A stretch of 64,000 nucleotides of DNA, taken from positions 21,346,356 to 21,410,355 of the forward strand of contig OX463780.1 in assembly GCA_949825025.1 (NCBI GenBank), written 5' to 3'. This DNA is from Siphlonurus alternatus. Taxonomy: Eukaryota > Arthropoda > Insecta > Ephemeroptera > Siphlonuridae. How positions within the stretch are numbered: position 1 is the stretch's first letter; the number at the start of each line of letters is the position of its first letter. The notes beneath the pieces are model-generated. The model had not been told where the DNA came from. It made no database searches and was given only the letters and a program-made list of their open reading frames with translations. The translations under genes were made by a program, and so were the position numbers. This document shows, piece after piece, positions 12,176 through 23,657 of this stretch.

Positions 12176-13145
12176 ATGGACAATTTGCATCAATTCTTTT
12201 TACTAGCTCAATCCAAAGGGGAGGTTGAAAAATATTACACACCTGTGAATTTTATGAGATTTTAATTCGTACTGCATCATGGCTAAAAGAGAGGTCACGT
12301 GACCTGGAGGCGTCGTCCGCGTCGCCTATAACGTCATTGAACTGTTCGGTCAAACCAGCGCCTGCGTCGATCTCTTCAGCGCCTGCGTCGATCTCTTCCG
12401 ATAAAATACAATTTAAACAATATTAAAAAATATTTTAGTTCTCATTTTAATGTTGGCACCAACGTTAATTTCAAAATTCGCCGCGCAAAATTGTAAAAAG
12501 ACGATCGCAACTGTTAGTACGGTGGCGCTCTGAGAGCATTTGCGTCAATAATTGGAACTACGCTGCAAGATATCCCACCAAATCGCTTTTAGTGCAAGGC
12601 AAGAATCTATCGACGCAGGCGCTGGGTCAAACAAACGATCGACTTTATTACGCTTGTAAATAACCACGTTGCTATGGAAACAAGCAACAATTAATTTATT
12701 GTTTACAAGCGTTATATAGACGATTGTTTGCTTGACCAGACAGTTCAATGACGTCATCAACGTTCCTTTATACAGGTTAAGCCACCAATTGGAACAATGT
12801 TAAAGGTCTTAGCCAATCACGTTCAAGTATTTTTGGCCACATCGTGCCGCGAAACTTTGAATGCGCCCATCATGCAATGCTATTTTTGAAATTTCGCGGT
12901 ACAATGGGGCCTGAGAATTTAACAAAATTGACGCACGAAATGCGTGCGTGTCTTAACCTGTATAAAGAAACGTTGGACGTCATTGGCGACACGGGCGCCG
13001 CCTCCAGGTCACGTGACCTCTTTACATCCCTATTTTAGCCATGATGCAGTAAGATTAATTAAAAATCTCATAAAATTCATAGGTGTATTTTTCGACTTCC
13101 TCTTTCGATTGAGCTACTAAAAAAAATTGATGCAAATGGACAACA
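12176..13145. mobile_element. Palindromic element with CACGTGACCTGGAGGCG arms
   Basis: Left arm atggacaatttgcatcaatt ... ggtcacgtgacctggaggcg is mirrored at 12990-13140 (cgcctccaggtcacgtgacc ... aattgatgcaaatgg). The centre contains directly repeated gcgcctgcgtcgatctcttc (two copies at 12358-12400). The right terminus is interrupted by the TGGACAAC MITE at 13139. Confidence 0.7.
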
Positions 13146-13471
13146 TACATGAAATTTTTTTATTGCAGAAATGAATAGAGGGTACCAAATTATGCTACTC
13201 TGAATTTTTTCAGATTTTTTTGAGACCCGGAACTATTTTTAAATAATTATTGAAAGTCCTGTGAATTCAGTTGGCACCCCTGCAGCCTTAATAAAAAGGA
13301 TGGAGACTGGACGCCTATTGACGCCTCCAGGGGGCGTGGCCGCACTTTCAATATTTATTTAAAAATAGTTCTGGGTCTCAAAAAAATCTGAAAAAATTCA
13401 GAGTAGCATAATTTGGTACCTTCTATTCATTTCTGCAATAAAAAATTTTCATGTATGTTGTCCATTGTCCA
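13139..13471. mobile_element. TGGACAACATACATG palindromic MITE
   Basis: TIRs tggacaacatacatgaaa and its complement bound arms containing attgcagaaatgaatagagg and ctgaattttttcag. The centre has tggacgcctattgacgcctc. Related copies lie at 3464-3799, 13671-13962 (diverged ends) and 62022-62349. Confidence 0.85.
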
Positions 13472-13670
13472 ATATATTTTTGCATTCCATTAAAATTTTG
13501 GCTTATTGAAATTTTGAATTGTAGTAACTTAATTTAATTATTGAAATTTAATGTTTATTCCCCACAAACAATAATTAAATCATATATATATTATTTATAA
13601 TATAACATTAATTAAACGGCATGCGCGGCGCGCGTTCGAATTATCCCCGAACTTTTAATAATGGGGAGTA

Positions 13671-13962
13671 TACCGACCTCAAATTTTTTTGTTACAGAAA
13701 TCGATAGAGGGTGCAAAAATATGCTACCCTGAATTTTTTCAGATTTTTCTGAGACCCGCGGCAAGTATTTTTAAAAAATTATTGAAAGTCAGTTTTATGA
13801 GACGTACACGTGTACCATGCACGGATGTTATAATATATGTCCTAACCTTTTTACTTAAGGAGAGGCGCCTCGTGAGGTCTCAGAAAAATCTGAAAAAATT
13901 CAGAGTAGCATATTTTTGCACCCTCTATCCATTTCTGCAATAAAAAATTTTGAGGTCGGTAC
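13671..13962. mobile_element. Palindromic MITE related to the TGGACAAC family, with TACCGACCTC ends
   Basis: Ends TACCGACCTCAAA / TTTGAGGTCGGTA, i.e. CCGACCTC repeats flanked by TA. The arms share tagagggtgcaaaaatatgc and ttttttcagattttt with the TGGACAAC family, but the termini and centre differ. Confidence 0.75.
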
Positions 13963-14035
13963 TAGCTCCATCATAAATTATGAAAAAAATGTATATTATA
14001 GTTTTTACTGTATTTTAAAAAATTGTAGCTAGTAT

Positions 14036-14420
14036 TTAAAGTAGAACAAGCGATTACACTTTTTAAAATATTTTATTTTCTAAAAATAGTTTAACCTGCC
14101 CTCTATTAAGAAATAAAAACCAAGAAACTCCATCTCTCAAGTAGCTTCACCACAAAAAATTAACATGCAGCCTTAATTATGGAACAGAAAACAGCGTTTT
14201 ACTCAAACTTGGTCCGCACTATGGTCGCGTACCATTTAAAAAATACCTACATAATCCATGAACAATTATATATTTATAATGAATTTTCAAATATTTTTAT
14301 TATTATTATTTTTTTTTTTTACTAAGCCATTTTTCACGAAAAAAAATATTGAAATTTTTGTGGGTTTTAATTGATTCCCAATAAGAATTTTCAAGATTTT
14401 TATGGATGCTGTATTTTTAC
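14036..14420. mobile_element. Single left arm of the TTAAAGTAGA MITE family
   Basis: Begins ttaaagtagaacaagcgatt and follows the family through ctgccctctatt, accatttaaaaaatacct and a gaattttcaaat block. No inverted right arm follows, so it is a truncated or decayed copy. Confidence 0.6.
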
Positions 14421-15242
14421 TATAATATTTACTACATATTTGATATTTGCATATAATACTGCATGCACACAATATTATATATTCTATAGCAATTAATGTC
14501 ACAATTAACCAGCATGTTTATCTTCTAAATTTTTTTATGATTTGAATGTAATACAAAATAGAAATATACTCATGATGTAATCTTATTTACACTTCTTATT
14601 AGCAAAAGCCATGGATAAATTGTAGTGGATTTTTTCTCCATGGCGAAAGCTATCAATAAAGTTTTATTTCACTTCCTGGCCTCTACAAAATTTGAAAAAA
14701 GCAGTCACATAACTTTGCACCCGCTTTTTATTTCTGCAAGAATAAATTTTGAGGTTGCATATGATACTCTATTAATAAAATAAAAATGTTTCTGTCATGT
14801 ACGTATCATATACATATTGTAATTTTTGTTGCCGAACAAGTTAGTTGCCAAACCTGTGTCCAATGAAATGTGTTACATAGCAACGCAGATCATAATAAAT
14901 AATTTTTTAATTTGCAGACATTAATTTGTACTGAATATTTAATTAGCAGTAATAACCACAGTATATATAGGCTGTATAGTCAGTCAATCTTATATTTTCA
15001 GTATGTAAAAATAATAAAAGTATACTATATAACTATACCATTCCAAATAAAAAAAAAAAAAAAAAAATGTTATAATATATATATATATATATTATATGTA
15101 CCAACAATATATGATATACAAAAGTATATAAACAATTTAGCATTAATTATTATCTTATATAGCCACAAAATGTACAGTGTACAAAACCAACTGTAATTTT
15201 TATGAATAAAAAGAAATAAGGAAAACAATAAAGAGAATGTAT
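14421..15242. other. Intergenic AT-rich sequence
   Basis: No gene or recognisable repeat beyond short A and TA runs (15050-15090). Short unconnected open frames look like chance. Confidence 0.5.
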
Positions 15243-15597
15243 TTAAGGGTAAGGTAACGCCACCAATGTTAAAAAAAATCCCTCACACAAAAATTCTGAA
15301 AAAAATTTAAAATGTTCTCCTCTACACCCCCTATCAGTAGGTAAAATATCAGGTATACAAATACGATCTAGTTTTTGAGTTATGAATTTTTAAAGTTGGC
15401 TAATTTAACATGGAGAAATGGAATTCCCATGTTAAATTAGTCAACTTTAAAAATTCATAACTCAAAAACTAGATCGTATTTGTATACCTGATATTATAAC
15501 TACTGATAGGGGATGTAGAGGAGAACATTTTAAATTTTTTTCAGAATTTTTGTGTGAGGGACTTTTTTTAACATTGGTGGCGTTACCTTACCCTTAA
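15243..15597. mobile_element. TTAA-ended palindromic MITE (TTAAGGGTAAGGTAACGCC), copy 1
   Basis: TTAAGGGTAAGGTAACGCC at 15243 and its exact complement ending at 15597, with arms pairing almost without mismatch through gatctagtttttgagttatg to a short central loop. The arms' near identity suggests recent insertion. The TTAA ends are what piggyBac-type insertion leaves. Other copies: 38575-38946, 39081-39435 and a long one at 58860-59518. Confidence 0.9.
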
Positions 15598-15827
15598 ACT
15601 ATTTAAATATTAAAAGCTATTACAATTACCTATTTAATAATTTGTGTGATGAACAATGCTGGATATTTTTCTACACAATAATTCATTTAGCTGAATCAAG
15701 TTCATTTTAATTTGTTTTCTAATACAAGAGGTAGGGTTCAAATTAACAAAGAAAATAATATCAATATTATTTAAATTAATTTAATGACATTTTATAGAAA
15801 CATTTACAAACTATGGAATTATGTGCT

Positions 15828-16200
15828 TCAGTTATCGGTAATGATGAGTTCGTCGATGGCCCAGTCCTCGAAGCTTTGGTCTGGCAGGAAGCGGCGGATA
15901 ATGATTGGGATCTTGCGCTGCTTCAGCTCCTTCATGGCAATCTGCAGAGGATCCGTCTCTCCTTCCAGTTCTACCATCACTGGCGCGCACATCGCAATCT
16001 GCAGTGCTCGTGTGCCCAGCACCCGTGCTCGCTCATACCTGTACAAAGCTTGACGTCACTACTAGTTTTCATTTTCTCCAGTCCTCCCCTCTTCATTAAA
16101 TACAAACGCAAAAACAAACTCAAAGCTTTTGACAATTTTAAAATTTTAACTTAACTGTAAGAACTGTGTTATTTTAGTGTATGAAATATTATGTTCCACT

Positions 16201-16269
<69 letters not shown>

Positions 16270-19200
16270 CATTTATGTACACTTTCACGTTAAGAGCATA
16301 GGCCATGACGAAACGTTCCTGTCAGATGCAAAGACGCATGGCTGGTCACGTACTTAATAAGAGTGGGGTGGGGACTATTCCAATTAATGTTCCTCATATT
16401 TTTAATTCAATAATGTTTATTTCAATTATTTCCTCAAAACTCAAATTACTGTCTCACGGCTTGGGCTCATTAAGTTCAATTGAATTTCATTTAATTTAAT
16501 GACATGATCTGGCAGGAACCTGATAGTACACCAAAGTACTAAAAAGGCTGAATTTTTATCAATGTTCAAAGTGTTAACAGTATATAAAAACAACTTTTTG
16601 TGTTACTACTTTTAATTCTCCAGTGCTTTATCTTTTGGCAATTTGTTTTTTTTTTTTTTTTTTTGCACCCCTTTAACAAAAAGCAGTCAAATCAATGAAA
16701 CGGAAAGACCAATTTAGATTATATGTACACATGTACATTCATATTACATAATAATACATAACATGACGTCAAATCCCTTACGGGGTAAGCCAGATTAATT
16801 TTGAAAAATCAGTTGATAACATTCTTCCAAGTGACGATTCAACCATTTGTCTGCCACCTCACTATAACTTGGCAGATAGCAGCATGCAAGTACCATCAGC
16901 AGGAGTTTTGATGTTTCAGCTTGCTAGGTACTTTGTCCCACTGATAATCACGGTACAGTATGTAACTATGTACTGTATGAGATGCATGGTATTGGTCAGC
17001 GTCCGAGCAGTCTGACTTGAAACATCCTTACTTTCGTGGATGGAACTTGAAATTTGCTCGCCTTTATATGCCAAGCTAATGCGAGTTTTGGAGGAAACGG
17101 TTTTCCGTGCATTTTGTCTAAAAGGGACCAAAATGACACCGGGCACTTGACGCAGTGGTAAACGCCTCTGATTCGTAATCGGGTGGTCGTGAGTTCGATC
17201 CCAGCCATGCACCTCCAAACTTTTCACAAGTGGCGGTTGCTAAAGAACACCCACTCGTGCATCCTGGAGGTGATTGATGACATCCTCCATCAATTGCCGA
17301 CCATCCTGACTGAGGTTTCCATGGTTTCCTCAGTTACAACCAGGCAAATGCTGGGATGGATTGCTTAGGCCATGGCCGCCCCGGTATGGAAGGGACCCAC
17401 AAAAGTAGGGTCTACGAAGAGCCGGGAAGTTAAATTCAGTCACTTAATTGTGGCCAGTACCACAGAGCTTAAATCCTAGTTGAGCTGCACAAACGCTAGG
17501 TGACCGGTCTGCGCACAGTCAACAGCAGATTTGTTTGCTTTATGAACCAACCCCTTTTTACCCCAGATGGCTTGAGAAGTACAATATGTTTAAGAATTCT
17601 TTGAATGCCATTATTGCAATTGGTTTGACAACTGAAGTACTATATATATGCATATTGCAAATAAATATAAATTTTGAAAAGTTAAAAAGCAATGTTCTCA
17701 CCAAAGTCTTCTGCTCGTTGTTAGTAAACAAAGTATTGTTGTGTAATGTCTGTCGCGTGAAAGAAAAAACATGGGACGGTTGTTGATTTACATGTTAACT
17801 TATGGAAAATGACCGTTAATTATGAAGTTGACACCGTTGCCTAGCGCCAACAATGCCATTACGTTTTCTGCTCTGGTGACAAAATTAGGCACTACGTCGT
17901 CCCATGTTTAACAATGAAAAAGGCTTCATGCGACAGACATTATAAACAATGGTTTGTTACAACCATTGTGCGAGTAGAAGACTTTGGTTCTCACTAATGT
18001 TAAATCAAAATTATGCTCCAGTAGCACCCCCTTGTAGTAGAGCAGGAGCAGCTGTTTAGAAGTCACTACATGATGTCATTTTTTTTTTTTTTTTTTTTTT
18101 TTGCTCTGTCATCAAACACACTTGCAGAGACATGCACAATAGTGTACTAAAATTTAAAACTCGTTTCTGCGCAGCTTTTTTAAGCTTTGGCTATTAATTT
18201 TTGGAAAACTTCCTTTCCTTTTCCTTTGTTAAATAAGTGGAATTCTTTGAGTGCTGGGGTTGTTAAGGCGGAGAGTTATGTTTTGTTTATGAGAGAATTT
18301 TTGAGGATGAATGATCCTTTGCGAGCCACGGTGGCTTCATTGTCACATTTGTTGTGTTAATATATATATTATTATTAATAACTTTGGAAATAGAGCCCAA
18401 AAAAAAAAAAAAAAACAGATATGCACTGTTCACATGGTAGGTTCCTGAATCTGGCCAATAACTCTTAATCAGGGAGTCAAACCGCAAGTGTAATGGTTCC
18501 GGTTCTTGCGGAACCGGTTTGCGTCGTTGGGGTTCGCGATGTGTTCCGGTTTTGAGAGTGAATGGCCAAGGGATTCGGGAGGCGATTCGGTTTTGAGAAT
18601 TCATTGCTAAGGGGTTCAAAGGAGCCGTTCGAACTAGTTCCGGAAAATTTTGCGGCTTTTAAGGGTTTTTGTTGTTGTGTTCCGTTCCGGTTTTCGTAAA
18701 ATAATATAACATATACTACGTGGAGTACGAGGTATACGTGATCATTATAAATATATAATATCACTGGAAAAAAAAAAATGTGATTTTTCAAATAATCAAA
18801 ACTCGTTCAAAATAATCAATTAAAATTAATTAATAAAGTGCAAAACTTGAGAAAAGTATTAGGTGCACATGAGTTTCCAGCAACAGGTCTTTAGAGTAAA
18901 CTCTCTCGTATGCTTAGACTGCATGAAGAAAGCCGATACAAAAAAAGTTGTAAAATTCAGCTAAGGAGCGCATCCCCAAGCTGACCGAACCGCATGGAGC
19001 TGATCGTGAACCGATAGCTATAGGAGCAGAAGGAGCGCAAGCTTGGCTCACGTGCTGGTTCAATCAACTCCACTGCAGGCTTTCGTTTTGCGGGAACTGT
19101 CACATCAGCTCCAAATGCTCCAAGTCTTTCGGTTCGGTTTGAAGAACGTTTGAACCGAACCAACTCACGAGCTTGCACTCCAAGCTATTGGTTCGGCTTC

Positions 19201-20352
19201 CAGATTTGCGTTCGTTCCGCTCTCGGCTGATCCGCTCCGTCTTGAGGTTCGCCATCAGCTCCGGCTTGAGGTTCACGATCAGCTCCTTACCCCTATGGCT
19301 CCGCCCGCTCCCTTAGTGCGTTATGTGCGCCTGATACTTTACCATTATATTGCAGCTTATTTGAGTGGCTATAGTGATGTTATAGTTAATTTCAAAACAA
19401 TTTTTTATTATTGATGTTCATTACATATTTTAAAGCAGTTATTTTTATTTACAAAAAAAAAAAAAAAAAAAAAAAATATGTACTCAAGAAAATCTAAAAT
19501 GAAAAACTCCAAACCGCTTCCGATTGATCTTGAGAATATTTTGTTTGACACGGATTGAACCGCTTCCAAGCTCTCCCAACTTATGCATTCCTCTGAACCC
19601 GCTCCGAACCGGTTCTACAGTACATGCGCTCCTCAGAACCTGTTCCGAACCGGTTCTGGAGTTCTTTCGTTCCTTTAAACCCGTTCCGAACCGGTTCGGA
19701 GTTTTATGTGGTTTTAAGCGGTTTCAATCGTTCCGTTCCGGTTCGATTCCCTGCTCTTAATAGACAACTAATTACATGCAGTATGTAGTATTTTCATACT
19801 AATAAATATCATCTCCTACTTTACAGTAAACTTTGTTTCCTTTGCTTGCAATATGCATAAATATATATTGCTGTTATTGTTAAGCATAAATGGGGGAAAA
19901 ATATATAATAATGGAACCTTCTAGAACACTGGTTTATAAGTTGGAACATATGCATACTTAGTCATGTATGGAGTTGTGATCCTCTTCGATTTCTGCACTC
20001 CCCCGGGAACGTCACTGGCCCCAACGATTTCAATGTTTTCCCCATCCTCCTGCAAGTAAAACAGAAACACATAATATATCATATTTGGTGAATTGTGTGC
20101 ATGCATGGTTATGTTATTATGTATGTATGCATAGTATGTAGTATATGCATACTGACTGGTTGAGGAGTTGCGCAATATCTGCAATATTACCTCTTGTTGG
20201 TCTAATTCATCGATATTTTCATCGTCGTCAACTTCGTCAAAGTCATCTCCAGGCCTGAAAGTAATTAATATGTGAATTAATATGAAGAAAACATAGTAAT
20301 TTTCCTTCAAATCTGTCACTTACTCATCATGGTCAAACTCGTCGTCCGCCAT
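15828..20352 (-). CDS. POLR2F: RNA polymerases I, II and III shared subunit RPB6 (ABC2)
   Basis: Small subunit common to all three nuclear RNA polymerases, bridging clamp and stalk base (family knowledge). Four coding exons on the minus strand: 20324-20352 (29 bp), 20191-20254, 19958-20049, 15828-16038. They join in phase to a 131-residue protein; family members are about 127-155. Residues 1-45 are the usual acidic, disordered N-terminus ([14 protein letters not shown]). The conserved domain follows: [52 protein letters not shown] and the end DELIITDN. The KYE codon is split across the 3.9-kb last intron (AA|G). The start codon sits in ACAAATATGGCGGAC, a YY1-like context common in animal housekeeping genes. 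The long intron holds a GA repeat, a tRNA-headed SINE, a foldback and a hAT-like element. Identification is secure. Confidence 0.97.
16201..16266. repeat. (GA)n microsatellite
   Basis: About 33 uninterrupted GA dinucleotides in the last RPB6 intron; on the transcribed strand it is a polypyrimidine (TC)n run. Confidence 0.97.
17141..17400 (+). mobile_element. tRNA-Thr(CGT)-like-headed SINE
   Basis: The head 17141-17210 has an A-box-like tgacgcagtggtaaacg, a foldable anticodon arm with loop ttcgtaa (anticodon CGT), and a B box gagttcgatcccagc. It lacks a good acceptor stem. The body from 17300 to about 17392 (catcctgactgaggtttcc ... ggccatggccgcccc) is nearly identical to the reverse complement of the body of the 5S-headed SINEs at 22317-22606 and 27951-28236. 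The 3' limit is uncertain and may extend to about 17530. Confidence 0.75.
17694..17998. mobile_element. Foldback MITE (caccaaagtcttctgctcg family), copy 1
   Basis: Left end tctcaccaaagtcttctgct pairs with right end agtagaagactttggttctc. Inside, catgggacg pairs with cgtcccatg and taatgtctgtcgcgtg with the catgcgacagacatta region. A second, more diverged copy lies at about 63490-63835. Confidence 0.8.
18470..19753. mobile_element. hAT-type non-autonomous transposon with exact 8-bp target duplication
   Basis: TIRs CAGGGAGTCAAACCG and CGGTTCGATTCCCTG (inverted, two mismatches) are flanked by identical 8-mers ctcttaat at 18462-18469 and 19754-19761. The 8-bp duplication and CAGGG terminus are hAT hallmarks. 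The interior is rich in repeated palindromic ccgaaccggttc modules near both ends. No transposase frame remains. It is inserted in the last RPB6 intron. Confidence 0.9.
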
Positions 20353-20480
20353 ATTTGTTGTTAAAAATTTTTCGAATCGCAACAAGGGGTAGTCTGACTG
20401 CTAGCAGACATTTGTGACAAATTTTGCCCAATCAAAAGCGAGGGAGGAGCTACGTTTGTGGAACAGCTTATTCCCCTGTT
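20324..20480 (-). promoter_or_regulatory. RPB6 5' region
   Basis: The start codon at 20350-20352 lies within a YY1-type AANATGGCGG match. A CCAAT-box-like element, read as ccaatc on the plus strand near 20429, lies upstream of the gene. No TATA box is obvious. Functional assignment is inference from motif and position. Confidence 0.4.
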
Positions 20481-20700
20481 CTCAAACTTCCCGCAGCACA
20501 GACCGCCTGGCACGAGTGAAATAATATAGCATAATATACTGCTGAAATATATTTATTTTATGTTTTAATAGTGTAAATAATTATGTTATAATTAAAATTA
20601 AAATATTGTACAATATCTAGTATTTCATTATTTATATATCATTAATAAATTTATATATAAATAATATATAAATCATTAAAATCATAAATAATTAAATAAT

Positions 20701-20702
<2 letters not shown>

Positions 20703-20755
<53 letters not shown>

Positions 20756-20765
20756 TATATATAAT
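20703..20765. repeat. (TA)n microsatellite
   Basis: Long TA dinucleotide run with minor interruptions, followed by further TA-rich sequence to about 20800. Confidence 0.9.
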
Positions 20766-21329
20766 ATAATATATACATATATATAATGCATAATATAAAT
20801 AGTAGCTTATTTATAATATATACTTAAATATATTACAATGTATTCTACAAATATATATATATGTTAATTACTATACCAAAAGCCAAATTGAGGCAGAGAA
20901 GCCGAAAAAAATGACCAAAACAAGTTTTGAGCATCTAACGACTGGTATATAAATATAATATGCTAGTAAAAATTAAGTTCTTGTTTATCGAGCATCGGGT
21001 ACGTATCATGAGCAAAATAAAAATCGAAATAATATAATATTTCGGGTTTTGCTCAATACTATTATAGTTTTGCGCTCAAGTAGAAATGAGCAAAACCCAA
21101 TGAAGACTTTCATTTCGGCTTTTGCTCATTTCCATCTGAACATAATTATTATTAAACTCTATTTCCGCGCATCGCGGTATTTCAAAAAATTATTAATTTG
21201 AGGTACATCGTGCCACAGACTTAATAATGTATATATATTTATATCGATAGTATACTTGGGGTGTACGTTAATTGTTTATTTATATAATAAATATGTTACA
21301 TATATACCATAATTTTTTTACTTTATTAC

Positions 21330-21995
21330 TTAAAGTAGAGTGAGCGAGTTCATTTTTTTTTATTATTTTATTTTTTAAAAATAGTTTAGGCTGCCCTCTA
21401 TAATATTGAGAAATGAAAACCAAAAAATTATTCCATCTCAAATAGTTTCACCACAAAAAATTCCCAAAGTTGGTGTTTCGGAGGCCTTTAACGTGCAGCC
21501 TTATGGAACATAAAACCGCGTTTTACTCCAACATTTTCTGAACTATGGTACCTTAAAAAATACTTACGTAATCTATGATGAATTTTTTAATGAATTTTCA
21601 AATAAAAAAAAAAATTACGGGGTCATTTTCTTGGATAAAAATCATGAAAATCCTTAATTATGGGAATTAACCCGCAAAAACTTAAAGATTTTTTCCTGAA
21701 AAAATGGCTCCGTAAATTGTTTTTTTTATTTAAAAATCCATTTAAAGAATTCATCATAGATTACGTAAGTATTTTTTAAATGGTACCATAGTTCAGAAAA
21801 TGTTGGAGTAGAACGCGGTTTTATGTTCCATAAGGCTGCACGTTAAAGGCCTCCGAAACACCAATTTTGGGAATATTTGTGGTGAAACTATTTGAGATGG
21901 AATTTTTTGGTTTTCATTTCTCAATAGAGGGCAGCTTAAACTATTTTTAGAAAATAAAATATTAAAAAAAAATGCAATCGCTCACTCTACTTTAA
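21330..21995. mobile_element. TTAAAGTAGAGTGAG palindromic MITE, well-preserved copy
   Basis: TTAAAGTAGAGTGAGCGA on the left pairs with tcgctcactctactttaa on the right. The arms pair through ggaggcctttaacgtgcagc and gaactatggtacc to a centre with ccgcaaaaacttaaag. Same family as 10914-11738 and the half copy at 14036. Confidence 0.88.
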
Positions 21996-22316
21996 ATTCT
22001 CATTATTTTTGAGCAAAGATACCCTGAAATTATATAACTTATTGTGAATACATATATAATAATTTATGTTAACCTGCAGCAAAATTGATGACTGCAACAA
22101 TTTAACGTATTTTTTTCAACTACATTATTTTATTTAAAAGATATGAAATAATTATAATTGCAAAAATCCAGCATTCAGATGCAAATCAACGAACATATTA
22201 TCACCATACATGTATATGTATTAATTATATTCAGTACACATATTAAATATTTGATGAGTTCCATGCATGCCGATGGCAATTAAACTTCAACTGATGCTGG
22301 GGAGGCATTGCTGTCA

Positions 22317-22606
22317 GAACGGGGGCGGCCACGGCCTTGCAATCCATCCCGACATTTGCCTGCGACTGAAGGAAACGTGGAAACCTCAGTCAGGATGGAC
22401 GCTACAGCTTTTGTCAGTGAGCCTGATTGAAGTGCAATGGTCCAAAGCCAGGGGAATCACATTGTGGAAAAGCGCAACGATTTACCCCTGGGTGGACAAC
22501 GTGTTTTTTGTTGAAAATGGTCACCCATCCAACTATAACCATACCACGCTCGGCGTTGCTGACTTCGGTGATCTGACAAGACCCGGTCAAGCGCACTGCG
22601 GCACAC
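22317..22606 (-). mobile_element. 5S rRNA-headed SINE, subfamily with the ggcggccacggcc body
   Basis: On the minus strand it begins gtgccgcagtgcgcttgacc and continues with the 5S-like cagatcaccgaagtcagcaa and ggatgggtgacc. The body follows with ccatcctgactgaggtttcc and ends near ggccgtggccgccccc. Its body matches the tRNA-headed SINE at 17141-17400. Confidence 0.85.
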
Positions 22607-23657
22607 ATCCACTATTATATAATTATATATCAATATAAACATAAATATATAATGTTATTTTTTATATCTCGATTAACAATTAACAAAAGTGACATCTCTG
22701 ATGCATGACTTTATTGACTCGCAATTATTTTACTGTAAATAAAATTATATTATTTTGCGCACTGCATGGTTTTGATACTATATATATATATATAAAACAG
22801 TTTATACTATATATAATAGGTTAATTACACAAAAAAAAAATAATAACGATCACCTTTTTATGCACATTTGAATACTGTATTTTGTTATGTTCCTTTAACC
22901 TAAACCTCAATCTTTAGAGATATGTATAGTATAGCTTAATTAGCTATAAAAAGAAAAATTAAAATAAAGAAAATAAACTTCTTTCGATAATTCAAGAATA
23001 ATCGAGTATACATGAGTAATATATTCTGATTTATATAATGTATCATGATCACAGATTGTAATTTCAGGACATCTTTACTAAATAAATGATGAGAAATATT
23101 ATTTAATATGATATACGTTACTTTAAAAAAAGTAGAAACCGTAAAGAATATAATAAATTAAATAAATAATAAACCATATGAAAATTATGGTAAAAAAAAA
23201 ACACAATATATATATATACAATGTCATTATACTATTTCAAGGATTATGTACAGTCCTTGATACTAGTTAGAATGAAGCATGTGTTGTACCACATGAAATT
23301 AACATGTATCAATATTATAAATAAATTTAGCTGTGGGAAATGCGCAGAACAATTTTTGTTTAAATTTTGCTCAAAAGCCGAAATAAAATCTCATTTCGGG
23401 TTCTTTAGTCAAACCGCAATTCGCAGAACTATAGTTTTGTTCAGATGGAAATGAGCAAAAGCCGAAATTAAAGTCCTCATCGGCAGTTTGCTCATTTCGA
23501 CTTAAGGCATTTAAAATAGTTTTGAGCATCGAGCTTTAATTGAGCAAATCCCCGAAATATTACATTATTTCAGGTTTTGCTTATAACCCGATGCCATGCT
23601 TATAAAACTAGTTTTTCTTATTATTTTCTACTTTTGCCCGAATTTGGCTTTTATTGG

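Larger units (their letters stand above)
20876..23657. mobile_element. Older copy of the Tc1/mariner-like foldback, with nested insertions
   Basis: Ends TA-CCAAAAGCCAAATT on the left and AATTTGGCTTTTATTGG-TA on the right; both are diverged versions of the termini at 6423 and 7700. The arms (20905-21155 and 23340-23640) contain the same agttttgagcatc, tttcgggttttgctca and aatgagcaaaa modules. The space between them holds a TTAAAGTAGA MITE (21330-21995) and a 5S-headed SINE (22317-22606). The internal reading frame of the other copy is absent. Confidence 0.7.

Noticed and set aside
13139..13962. CRISPR-like array of spaced repeats
   Set aside because: The repeats are arms of palindromic MITEs in a eukaryotic genome, not regularly spaced direct repeats.
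17141..17212. Functional tRNA-Thr gene
   Set aside because: The acceptor stem does not pair well, there is no terminator T-run directly after it, and the sequence continues into a body shared with other SINEs.
19921..20319. Single 132-codon RPB6 exon
   Set aside because: The open frame runs through two introns with clear donors and acceptors; the spliced exons 19958-20049 and 20191-20254 give the conserved protein.
22267..22638. 123-codon plus-strand open frame, and similar frames at 27971-28204 and 29218-29439
   Set aside because: All three are read through SINE copies, which share sequence; the translations are shadows of the repeat.
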